Shown here piece after piece: positions 24,082 to 31,660 of a DNA stretch of 64,000 nt; positions within the stretch are counted from its first letter, which is position 1; each line of letters opens with the position of its first letter. Below the pieces are notes generated by a model. The model was not told the origin of the DNA and did no database searches. It worked only from the letters and a program-made list of their open reading frames with translations. The DNA comes from JBNPEO01 sp050490315. GTDB lineage: Bacteria; Actinomycetota; Actinomycetes; Actinomycetales; Micrococcaceae. A program made the position numbers and the translations under genes. The stretch covers positions 186,001 through 250,000 of the forward strand of contig NZ_JBNPEO010000001.1 of assembly GCF_050490315.1 (NCBI RefSeq). Reading direction: 5' to 3'.

Positions 24082-26811
24082 GTGCCCACAAAGGCAAAAA
24101 CCGGCAAGAAACTCGTGATCGTGGAGTCTCCAGCCAAGAGCAAAACCATTGCTAAGTACCTTGGCGAGGGCTTTGTTGTGGAAGCCTCAATCGGTCACAT
24201 CCGCGATCTCCCACAGCCCTCTGACTTGCCAGCCGAGTTGAAAAAAACTTCGGTGGGCAAGTTCGCTGTGGACGTGGAGAACGGTTTTAAGCCGTATTAC
24301 GTGGTCTCGGCTGACAAAAAGAAGAAGGTGGCCGAGCTCAAAGCGCAGCTCAAGGACGCCGACGAACTTTATCTCGCAACTGATGGGGACCGCGAGGGTG
24401 AAGCCATCGCGTGGCACTTGCTTGAGGTCCTGAAGCCCAAGGTTCCAGTTTTCCGAATGACCTTCGGCGAAATCACTAAAGAAGCCATCCAGCGGGCCAT
24501 GGAAAACCTGCGCGAACTGGACACTGACTTGGTGGACGCTCAGGAAACCCGCCGCGTGCTTGACCGCTTGTACGGTTACGAGATCTCACCGGTGCTGTGG
24601 CGCAAGGTTGCGCGCGGTCTTTCTGCTGGCCGCGTTCAGTCCGTTGTTACGCGTCTTGTGGTGGACCGTGAACGTGAACGTATGGCATTCAAGTCCGCCT
24701 CTTACTGGGACCTGAGCGGTTCCTTCACCGCCGCCGGGGAGTCCTTTAAGGCTAAGCTTTCCGCCGTTGATGCCCAGCGTGTGGCGTCCGGTAGAGACTT
24801 CAACGACGACGGCGCACTCACGGGCCGCAACGTGGCCCACCTTAATGCCGACTCAGCGCAGTCGCTGGCAGCTGCGCTTGAGGGTGCAACTTTTGCGGTT
24901 CGCTCAATGGAGACGAAGCCGTACACGCGCCGTCCCGCCGCACCATTTACTACCTCGACTTTGCAGCAGGAGGCCGGCCGAAAACTGCGCTTCTCCTCGA
25001 AGTCCACCATGCAGGTTGCTCAGCGCCTGTATGAAAACGGTTACATCACCTATATGCGTACCGACTCCTCGGCGTTGAGCGACGAGGCCGTAACGGCCGC
25101 GCGTCGTCAGGCGTCCGAACTCTACGGTCCCGAGTACGTTCCGCAGGCCAAGCGTGTGTACGCGAACAAGTCGGCTAACGCGCAGGAAGCACACGAGGCT
25201 ATCCGCCCCGCTGGTGACTCCTTCCGCACCCCGGCCCAGGTAGCTAGCCAGCTGTCCGGTGATGAGTTCCGCTTGTACGAGCTGATCTGGAAGCGCACCG
25301 TCGCCTCCCAGATGGCTGATGCTAAGGGCTCAACGGCCACTATAAAGCTCGGCGCCGTTGCCTCTGATGGCCGGGACGCTGAGTTCTCCGCTTCAGGTAC
25401 TGTCATCACCTTCCCGGGTTTCTTGGCCGCATATGAGGAGGGTAAGGACGAATCCCGTGATGAGGATTCTGATGACGCCCGCCGCCTGCCGAACGTGGCC
25501 AAGGGTGATTCGCTTACGGGCAAGGATATTGTGGCTTCCGGTCACGAGACTTCCCCGCCGCCGCGCTACACGGAAGCTTCCCTGACAGCGGAGCTGGAAA
25601 AGAAGGGTATTGGACGTCCGTCCACGTACGCTTCGACGATTTCCACAGTGCAGGACCGCGGCTACGTCCGGAAGCAGGGTTCAGCTTTGGTGCCGAGCTG
25701 GATTGCTTTCTCCGTGATCCGACTGCTCGAGCAGCACTTCTCTGACTACGTGGATTACGAGTTCACGGCAGACATGGAAATGGATCTGGACCGTATTGCC
25801 AAGGGCGAGCAGGCAGGTGCCTCTTGGCTCAAGCACTTCTACTTTGGCGACGGCGATGGCGGGCAGGAACCTGGCCTGCTGAGCATCGTGAACAACCTTG
25901 GCGAGATTGATGCACGCGAGATCAACTCTGTGCCCATCGCCGAGGGCATCACCTTGCGTGTGGGCAAGTTTGGGCCGTATCTAGAGAGTTCTGCAGCCAC
26001 TGTTGACCCGGAAACGGGCGAAGTGATTGAGGCCGTACGGGCAAACGTCCCTGAAGATTTGGCACCAGATGAGCTGACGGCTGAGAAGGCCGTTGAGCTC
26101 ATGAACACAGCGGCACCGGAAGAACGGGTGCTGGGCAATGACCCACACACCGGTCACCAAGTCGTTGCCAAGAACGGCCGCTACGGCGCCTACGTCACCG
26201 AAGTGATTCCAGAGCCGACGGCGGAACAGCTCGCCAACGCTCCGGTTGAGTATTACAAAAACGGCAAGCCGAAGCCGCCCAAGAAGCCCGTCAAAGCTAA
26301 GCCGCGCACCGGTTCTTTGTTCAAGTCCATGACCGTTGAGTCAGTGACCTTGGATGAGGCGCTTGCGCTGATGAGCTTGCCGCGTGTTTTGGGTGAGGAC
26401 GCTGAGGGCAACGTGATTACGGTGCAAAACGGCCGCTTTGGTCCGTACCTGAAAAAGGGCACTGACTCTCGTTCCATCGGTACCGAGGAAGAAATTTTCA
26501 CCATCACGCTGGAACAGGCTTTGGAGATTTACTCACAGCCCAAACAACGTGGTGCGCGTGCAGCGGTGCCGCCACTGGCCGAGTTTGGCCCGGACCCCGT
26601 TTCTGAAAAGAACATTGTGGTGAAGGAAGGCCGATTTGGCCCGTACATCACCGACGGCGTCACCAACATTACGGTTCCGCGCTCTACTTCGGTGGAGGAG
26701 CTTACCCGAGAACAGGCCATCGAACTCTTGGCAGATAAGCGCGCTCGTGGTCCGGTTAAGCGCACCCCTGCGCGCAAGACGCCCGCCCGTAAAGCAGCAG
26801 CCAAGAAGTAA
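24082..26811 (+). CDS. topA: DNA topoisomerase I
   Basis: Type IA topoisomerase relaxing negative supercoils. I start at the GTG giving VPTKAKTGKK (AGGAG 5 nt upstream); an ATG 14 codons earlier has no RBS and its extension is not typical. The 909 residues include the TOPRIM domain VIVESPAKSKTIAKYL with DREGEAIAWHL, the active-site tyrosine in YITYMRTDSSAL, several C-terminal repeats with the pattern NGRFGPYLKKG, and a Lys/Ala-rich tail (KRTPARKTPARKAAAKK) known in actinobacterial TopA to aid processivity. A strong terminator follows. Confidence 0.97.
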   Translation: MPTKAKTGKKLVIVESPAKSKTIAKYLGEGFVVEASIGHIRDLPQPSDLPAELKKTSVGKFAVDVENGFKPYYVVSADKKKKVAELKAQLKDADELYLATDGDREGEAIAWHLLEVLKPKVPVFRMTFGEITKEAIQRAMENLRELDTDLVDAQETRRVLDRLYGYEISPVLWRKVARGLSAGRVQSVVTRLVVDRERERMAFKSASYWDLSGSFTAAGESFKAKLSAVDAQRVASGRDFNDDGALTGRNVAHLNADSAQSLAAALEGATFAVRSMETKPYTRRPAAPFTTSTLQQEAGRKLRFSSKSTMQVAQRLYENGYITYMRTDSSALSDEAVTAARRQASELYGPEYVPQAKRVYANKSANAQEAHEAIRPAGDSFRTPAQVASQLSGDEFRLYELIWKRTVASQMADAKGSTATIKLGAVASDGRDAEFSASGTVITFPGFLAAYEEGKDESRDEDSDDARRLPNVAKGDSLTGKDIVASGHETSPPPRYTEASLTAELEKKGIGRPSTYASTISTVQDRGYVRKQGSALVPSWIAFSVIRLLEQHFSDYVDYEFTADMEMDLDRIAKGEQAGASWLKHFYFGDGDGGQEPGLLSIVNNLGEIDAREINSVPIAEGITLRVGKFGPYLESSAATVDPETGEVIEAVRANVPEDLAPDELTAEKAVELMNTAAPEERVLGNDPHTGHQVVAKNGRYGAYVTEVIPEPTAEQLANAPVEYYKNGKPKPPKKPVKAKPRTGSLFKSMTVESVTLDEALALMSLPRVLGEDAEGNVITVQNGRFGPYLKKGTDSRSIGTEEEIFTITLEQALEIYSQPKQRGARAAVPPLAEFGPDPVSEKNIVVKEGRFGPYITDGVTNITVPRSTSVEELTREQAIELLADKRARGPVKRTPARKTPARKAAAKK

Positions 26812-26834
26812 TTCTGGCTTGACGAATTGTTTTT

Positions 26835-26873
26835 GTGTGCCGCCGCGGCCTCGTCGCGGCGGCACACTTTTTT
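26835..26873 (+). terminator. Rho-independent terminator after topA
   Basis: A perfect 13-bp stem (GTGTGCCGCCGCG / CGCGGCGGCACAC) with a 7-nt loop is followed by six T residues, 23 nt after the topA stop. Confidence 0.93.
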
Positions 26874-26940
26874 GGTCTCAGGCTTCTTCCCATGGCGTAT
26901 TCCGTTAGACAGCAGTTCAAGACTGTGATCTGGTTGAGGG

Positions 26941-27387
26941 ATGACTGAACAGCAGCCTGCAGAGACCGCCGAAAACGTGAACAACCTCAATGAGGTGGAC
27001 TTCACGCCTCAGAACCCGCTGGAAGAGCAGTTGGCTCTCGGCGGCAGCCCCGATTCAAACCCGGTTGACCTGATCTTGGCTTTTTTGAACAACGAGGTCT
27101 TTATCCTCAGCCCGGAGTACAGCGAGGAAGAGGCCGAGGCCACAGCCCCGTTGATCTTGACCAACGCCGATCAGCAGCCAGTGCTGGCCGTCTTCTCCCA
27201 CCCGGATCGTGCACACGAGCAGTTCCTCGAAGCCGCTCCAAAGATTTTGGGAACTTCTGGCGCAGCGATTGTTCAGAACCTCACGGGGGAAGTTGGTTTG
27301 GTTATTAACCCGGGGCATCCCATGGGCTTCGAGATCGGTCCAGAAGGCCTCGAAAGCATCCGCAAGGACTTCAAGCCTGCCGAGTAG
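26941..27387 (+). CDS. SseB-like family protein
   Basis: 148 residues. After an acidic start, the segment NPVDLILAFLNNEVFILSPE and the strand-rich body (PLILTNADQQPVLAVFSHP, GLVINPGHPMGFEIGPEGL) match the SseB N-terminal domain, a small fold of unknown biochemical function frequent in actinobacteria. ATG start with GGTTGAGGG upstream. Separated from topA by the terminator, so transcribed independently or with the phosphatase that follows 78 nt later. Confidence 0.8.
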   Translation: MTEQQPAETAENVNNLNEVDFTPQNPLEEQLALGGSPDSNPVDLILAFLNNEVFILSPEYSEEEAEATAPLILTNADQQPVLAVFSHPDRAHEQFLEAAPKILGTSGAAIVQNLTGEVGLVINPGHPMGFEIGPEGLESIRKDFKPAE

Positions 27388-27465
27388 TCGTCTTTCGCCG
27401 GCCGCATTCTGCTTTGTTTCGTTGAGTTTTTCTGACGATGCAGTGCAACGGTACATAATGGGCAG

Positions 27466-28440
27466 ATGCGGCTAGGCGTCCTCGATATCGGGTCCAACAC
27501 TGTCCACCTCCTTTTGGTTGACGCGCACCCAGGTGCCAAACCAGAACCTTTTGCGTCTCACAAGCGCCCCCTCTCACTGGTTCGATTCTTGGAACCGGAT
27601 GGGAGCATCAATGAGGCTGGTCAAACGGAGCTCATTGAGTTTGTCCTTGAGGCATGGGAGTTCGCTGCCAGGCACAGGGCAGAGGATCTCTTGGCGTTTT
27701 GCACCTCGGCTATCCGCGAGGCCACCAACGGCCGGGACGTTCTGGCCAGGGTCAAGCACGAGACCACTGTGACCTTGCAAGAGCTCTCCGGCTCCGACGA
27801 GGCAGCCATGACCTTCTTCGCCGTACGGCGTTGGTTTGGTTGGGGGGCAGGCACCATCCTGGATTTGGATATCGGTGGCGGTTCCTTTGAAATGGCTGCT
27901 GGCCGGGACGAACTTCCCGAAGTGGCCATGAGTGTGCCCCTTGGTGCCAGCAGGTTGACGCGTGACTGGCTCCCTGAGGACCCACCCAGCGCCAAAAGCA
28001 TTAAGGACCTGCGCAAGTACATTCGTTCCACCATGAAACCCGTGGTGAAGCATTTTGGCGCAGTGGGGGCACCGAACATGGTGACGGGTACGTCCAAAAC
28101 GTTTAGGTCCCTTGCCCGGATTGCCGGGGCTGCACCCAGCGGCGCTGGCCCATACGTTCCGCGCGAACTTCATCGCACCGATTTGGGCCTCTGGGCGCAA
28201 CGTATCTCTGCCATGAGTTCAGAGGACCGCTTGCACTTGCCCGGTGTTTCTTCCGCGCGGGCCGGGCAGCTGTTGGCCGGCGCTTTGGTGGCGGAGGCTG
28301 CCTTGGAACTCTTCGACCAGGACAAGCTCAGCATTTGCCCGTGGGCTTTGCGCGAGGGCCTTATTTTGCGGCGGCTGGATCAGCTGGTTTTTGACGGCCC
28401 CCTAGACCCGCCTGCCCACGTGGGCTCTTCCCCCGCCTAG
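27466..28440 (+). CDS. Ppx/GppA-family exopolyphosphatase
   Basis: Predicted polyphosphate or pppGpp phosphohydrolase of the ASKHA fold, 324 residues (the short actinobacterial form without the HD domain). Motifs: LGVLDIGSNTVHLLLVDA at the N-terminus (phosphate 1), the acidic catalytic region AFCTSAIREATN, and ILDLDIGGGSFEMA (phosphate 2). Polyphosphatase versus pppGpp specificity cannot be told from sequence. A 62-bp palindromic element lies 57 nt beyond its stop. Confidence 0.9.
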   Translation: MRLGVLDIGSNTVHLLLVDAHPGAKPEPFASHKRPLSLVRFLEPDGSINEAGQTELIEFVLEAWEFAARHRAEDLLAFCTSAIREATNGRDVLARVKHETTVTLQELSGSDEAAMTFFAVRRWFGWGAGTILDLDIGGGSFEMAAGRDELPEVAMSVPLGASRLTRDWLPEDPPSAKSIKDLRKYIRSTMKPVVKHFGAVGAPNMVTGTSKTFRSLARIAGAAPSGAGPYVPRELHRTDLGLWAQRISAMSSEDRLHLPGVSSARAGQLLAGALVAEAALELFDQDKLSICPWALREGLILRRLDQLVFDGPLDPPAHVGSSPA

Positions 28441-28496
28441 ATCCGCTGGCCCCTCTTCCACTGCCTCCCTCTTCCTCAAGCCCCCTGCGCCCTTCC

Positions 28497-28558
28497 GCCG
28501 AGTGGGTAGATAACGTCCCTTAGAAACACTCCAAAGGGACGTTATCTACCCATTCGGC
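28497..28558 (-). repeat. 62-bp palindromic element, copy 1 (inverted orientation)
   Basis: Two 25-nt arms (core GTGGGTAGATAACGTC) around a 12-nt centre. By the asymmetric centre (TGGAGTGTTTCT when reverse-complemented) this copy is inverted relative to the three others at 29580, 58431 and 59608. It lies behind ppx and before the DUF559 gene. Confidence 0.9.
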
Positions 28559-28624
28559 GAATTGGGGGACGCTTAGCCTGTGGATAACCCCTCACGGCCA
28601 CTCGAACGGTGGCATAAATGAGGA

Positions 28625-29569
28625 ATGAGAACCCCCGCCAAGCTCCCCGCTCAGCTGACTGGACGCTCCTTTACGCTCGCAGAAGCTGGCGCAGAAGGTC
28701 TTGCGATTGGACGATTACGTGCCGCAGACTTGCACACCGCCAGTCGAGGGATCCGGGTTCCCTGGGGCACGGGTCAGGCTTTTACCGATGTTTTGCGGCC
28801 ACTCACCGAGCTAACTGACGACGGCGTTATTAGCCACACGACGGCCGCTCGTCTTCATGGGATACCACTTCCGCCGTGGGCCAGATCCGAGCTGACCCCC
28901 CACGTGAGCAGACCACGGGGCAAAGTGCGCCCAAAGCGTCGCGGCGTGAAAGGGCACGAAACAACACTCGCTCCACACCATGTAGTTGTGTTCGAGGGGC
29001 TGAGAGTGACTTCTTTGGCACGAACATGGGTGGATCTTGCATCAGTCCTGCCTCTGGAGGACCTAGTGGTGGCTGCCGATTTCCTGATCAACGCCCACTC
29101 AGACGAATTTCCCGTGCCGCGCGAACCATTGCTGAGTCTGGAGCAGCTCGGCGCGGTAGTTGCTGAGCGAAAAGGTAACCGCGGAGTTGCCTTGGCGAAG
29201 CGCGCTCTGGACCTGGCTCGAGTGGGCGCGGATTCGCCACCTGAAACACTTCTACGATTGCGCATTGTGGAGGCGGGACTTCCCGAACCCGATTTGAACC
29301 TAGTGATCAGGGCAAGGACCGGGAACGCCGTGGTTTGGCCTGACCTCGGTTACAAAAAATATCGGATATCCATTCAGTACGACGGCGCCCACCACCTTGG
29401 TGATGAGCAGCAGACGTGGGATCTGGGTCGCCATACGTCCACTGACAGGGCGGGCTGGACTCAGGTGACCGTTTCTGACGCGACCATCAAACGGATCGGG
29501 TGGGACGGCGTCGTGCGTGAAATACGGCATCGTTTGGTGGCCAAAGGTTGGAGACCGGAGAATCCGTAG
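28625..29569 (+). CDS. AbiEi-like N-terminus with DUF559 nuclease-like C-terminus
   Basis: 314 residues. The N-terminal part (GRSFTLAEAGAEGLAIGRLR, then SHTTAARLHGIPLP) resembles the AbiEi antitoxin or transcriptional-regulator family, and the C-terminal part (DSPPETLLRLRIVEAGLPEP, VVWPDLGYKKYRISIQYDG) resembles DUF559, a Vsr/very-short-patch-repair type nuclease fold with conserved Glu, Asp and the QYDG block. Such fusions are common lone genes in Arthrobacter-like genomes; function is unproven. No partner toxin gene is adjacent. It is enclosed by two 62-bp palindromic elements, which suggests an inserted or mobile unit. Confidence 0.78.
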   Translation: MRTPAKLPAQLTGRSFTLAEAGAEGLAIGRLRAADLHTASRGIRVPWGTGQAFTDVLRPLTELTDDGVISHTTAARLHGIPLPPWARSELTPHVSRPRGKVRPKRRGVKGHETTLAPHHVVVFEGLRVTSLARTWVDLASVLPLEDLVVAADFLINAHSDEFPVPREPLLSLEQLGAVVAERKGNRGVALAKRALDLARVGADSPPETLLRLRIVEAGLPEPDLNLVIRARTGNAVVWPDLGYKKYRISIQYDGAHHLGDEQQTWDLGRHTSTDRAGWTQVTVSDATIKRIGWDGVVREIRHRLVAKGWRPENP

Positions 29570-29579
29570 CAGACGCTCT

Positions 29580-29641
29580 GCCGAGTGGGTAGATAACGTC
29601 GCTTTGGAGCGGATCTAAGGGACGTTATCTACCCACTCGGC
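29580..29641 (+). repeat. 62-bp palindromic element, copy 2
   Basis: Same element as at 28497, with centre TGGAGCGGATCT; the arms differ at one position (GTCGC opposite GGGAC). It starts 11 nt after the DUF559 gene stop. Confidence 0.92.
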
Positions 29642-29675
29642 GAAGGAGGAGGGGAAGGGAGGATTAAAGGAGAAA

Positions 29676-29778
29676 CGCCGGGCAGCGATGTCAAGGAAAT
29701 TGGGGGGAACTCCTTGACTACTGCCCGGCGCATCATCGATTCCGAAGAATCGATTCTCATCACTCGCACCTCCATGAG
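29676..29778 (+). ncRNA. Candidate structured RNA element, copy A (three hairpins)
   Basis: Hairpin 1: 10-bp outer stem (29676-29685 / 29721-29730), 8-bp inner stem (29690-29697 / 29711-29718) and a loop with GGGGGGAAC. Hairpin 2: perfect 8-bp stem 29735-29742 / 29747-29754 with a CGAA tetraloop. Hairpin 3: CTCAT / ATGAG (29756-29760 / 29774-29778) with loop CACTCGCACCTCC. The same order of hairpins recurs about 220 nt downstream. Strand is assumed from proC; the class is not recognised. Confidence 0.45.
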
Positions 29779-29901
29779 GTAGTAACTACTCTAAGCCCCG
29801 ATCTTGGATATGTGCGGAGATTTGGCTGGGAAAAGACTGTGAATCGATAATTTTTCTGGGCCGGCAGCGCGCCTTCAAATCGGCCGTTAAATGAGAAAGC
29901 A

Positions 29902-30000
29902 CCGGCGGTCTAGCAAGAGGATCGGGGGAACTCCCTGCAGACCACCGGCGCAACTGGATGAACATCCCCATGTCCATCCTCATCACTCGCACCCTTGAGG
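29902..30000 (+). ncRNA. Candidate structured RNA element, copy B (three hairpins)
   Basis: Hairpin 1: CCGG-C-GGTCT paired with AGACC-A-CCGG (29902-29911 / 29939-29948), short inner pairs and the loop TCGGGGGAAC. Hairpin 2: 10-bp stem with one mismatch, 29956-29965 / 29970-29979, CCCC loop. Hairpin 3: CCTCA / TGAGG (29978-29982 / 29996-30000) with loop TCACTCGCACCCT. It shares the loop core GGGGGAAC and the 15-mer CTCATCACTCGCACC with copy A, while the stems differ in sequence yet remain paired. Confidence 0.45.
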
Positions 30001-30125
30001 TAATTAATAATTTACGATCCCTAGTTGTGCACACCCTCGGCACGAGCTGTGTTTTCCGTGTGAATCGAAAATTCCTCGCATCGCCCCGGTTGGCCAGCGC
30101 ACACGACGACTGCCAAGATGGAGTT

Positions 30126-30965
30126 ATGAGCAACAAAATTGCATTCCTTGGCTGTGGTTCTATGAACGAAGCGATTATGGCTGGCCTGCTGGCCGCGGGA
30201 ACTGATCCGGCCGACGTCGTAGCAACAGTTCGCCGTGCCGAGCGTGCCGCCGAGCTGGCCCACAAACACTCCGTTGTTGCCGTCGCCGGCGAAGAAAACC
30301 CGGAGAACAACAAGGAAGCTGCCACCGGCGCGAGTGCCGTAATTCTCGGTGTGAAACCGGTTGGTATCGCAGCCTTGGCTCATGAAATTTCCCCGGTTCT
30401 CTCGCTGGAGACACTAGTGATCAGCGTTGCCGCAGCCGTTTCCATTGAGCAGTTGGAAGCGGCCCTGCCCGCGGGCCAGCCGGTGATTCGCACCATGCCG
30501 AACACACCTGCACGCTTAGGCCGAGGAGTGGTTTCGGTCTCGGCCGGGACCAACGTCAGCAGCGAACAGCTTGAGGCCGCGAAGCAGATTTTTGACGCAG
30601 TAGGTACCGTAGTGGAGATCCCTGAAACGCAGGTTGACGCACTCTCGGCCATCAGCGGCTCGGGCCCGGCGTACGCGTTTTACCTTGCCGAGGCGATGGC
30701 TAAGGCTGGCGAAGACTTGGGTCTTGACCCGCAGCTGTCAGTGTTACTTGCCCGCGAGACCGTTGCCGGCGCTGGCTTTATGCTCGCCGAGGCTGGCGCG
30801 GACCCCACCGCTTTGCGCCGCGCCGTGACCAGCCCGAATGGAACTACGGAACGCGCTATCAATACCTTTGATGAGCGCGGACTTACGGCAATAATTTCCG
30901 ACGGCGCCCGGGCGGCAGCTGAGCGCGCTGCCGCCATCACTAAAGAACTTGGAGCCGAGTCCTAG
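30126..30965 (+). CDS. proC: Pyrroline-5-carboxylate reductase
   Basis: Last step of proline synthesis, NAD(P)H-dependent, cytosolic. From the ATG giving MSNKIAFLGCGSMNEAIMAG the product is 279 residues, the normal length; the frame remains open upstream to 29958 but that part overlaps the structured element and is not family-like. The Rossmann motif is GCGSMNEA, and the C-terminal signature region (ALSAISGSGPAYAFYLAEA, VAGAGFMLAEAG) is intact. The 5' region between 29642 and 30125 carries two copies of a hairpin element that may control it. Confidence 0.94.
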   Translation: MSNKIAFLGCGSMNEAIMAGLLAAGTDPADVVATVRRAERAAELAHKHSVVAVAGEENPENNKEAATGASAVILGVKPVGIAALAHEISPVLSLETLVISVAAAVSIEQLEAALPAGQPVIRTMPNTPARLGRGVVSVSAGTNVSSEQLEAAKQIFDAVGTVVEIPETQVDALSAISGSGPAYAFYLAEAMAKAGEDLGLDPQLSVLLARETVAGAGFMLAEAGADPTALRRAVTSPNGTTERAINTFDERGLTAIISDGARAAAERAAAITKELGAES

Positions 30966-31660
30966 GGGCGCGCTGCGAAGCGTTCCAACAGGTCTACGTG
31001 GCCGGAAACTATGAGCATGTCGCGTGAGGAAACTTTGGTGTCTTGCCGGGCGTAGGTGAAGTCCTCGCCGGGCGTCTTGACACCAACAATCGTTACGCCG
31101 TATTTGGAGCGCACCTTGGATTCCTCCAGGGTGAAGCCCACGGTTTCCTTGGGTGGGTACATTTTGACGATGGCGAAGTCGTCGTCGAACTCGATGAAGT
31201 CCAACATACGCCCGGACACTAGGTGCGCTGCGCGAACACCAGCATCCGCCTCAGGGTAAATCACATGGTTAGCGCCAATGCGTGTCAGGATCTTGCCGTG
31301 TGAAGGTGTGATCGCCTTGACCCACAGGTGCTCAATGCCAAGGTCCACAAGGTTGACTGTGATCAACACTGAGGACTCGATCGAAGTACCCACCCCCACC
31401 ACAGCAGAGCTGAACTCCTGAGCTCCAAGTTGGCGCAGCGCATCAATATTCGTGGCGTCAGCTTCCACAACGTGAGTGAGAACAGGCGCCCACTTTTGAA
31501 CCAGCGACGGGTCCCGTTCAATGGCGAGCACTTCACGCCCCTGCTTCACTAATTGCTCAGCAGTCGAGGCACCAAAGCGGCCCAAACCAATCACCAATAC
31601 TGGAGCAGCATGGTCAGGGCGGCGGCTTGCGGAGCCGTTGGAGGTATTCAGGCTAGCCAA
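30962..31660 (-). CDS. K+ uptake regulatory subunit, TrkA/KtrA type
   Basis: Cytoplasmic RCK subunit gating the KtrB channel. The 232 residues have the nucleotide-binding Rossmann motif VLVIGLGRFGASTAEQL, the acidic end of strand 2 (AIERDP), and a TrkA-C domain after residue 140 (VKMYPPKETVGFTLEES). I start at the TTG giving MASLNTS because it overlaps the ktrB stop by 8 nt and has GAGAGG upstream; the longer open frame lies within ktrB. It ends 4 nt inside the convergent proC. Confidence 0.9.
   Translation of the reverse strand: MASLNTSNGSASRRPDHAAPVLVIGLGRFGASTAEQLVKQGREVLAIERDPSLVQKWAPVLTHVVEADATNIDALRQLGAQEFSSAVVGVGTSIESSVLITVNLVDLGIEHLWVKAITPSHGKILTRIGANHVIYPEADAGVRAAHLVSGRMLDFIEFDDDFAIVKMYPPKETVGFTLEESKVRSKYGVTIVGVKTPGEDFTYARQDTKVSSRDMLIVSGHVDLLERFAARP

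Noticed and set aside
23989..28587. Two DnaA-box matches as a possible replication origin
   Set aside because: Only two isolated boxes 4.6 kb apart, with no dnaA/dnaN genes or AT-rich unwinding region.
29891..29995. A 34-codon frame (ATG at 29891) through structured copy B
   Set aside because: The corresponding frame in copy A hits a TGA right after the shared GGTP codons, and stem changes follow base pairing rather than codons.
29676..30000. 6C RNA identity for the tandem hairpin element
   Set aside because: On the complementary strand hairpin 1 has C-rich loops, but 6C RNA needs two C6 loops in adjacent hairpins, which is not met.
29958..30125. N-terminal extension of proC to 29958
   Set aside because: The extension overlaps the hairpin element and has no family similarity; the ATG at 30126 gives the standard N-terminus.
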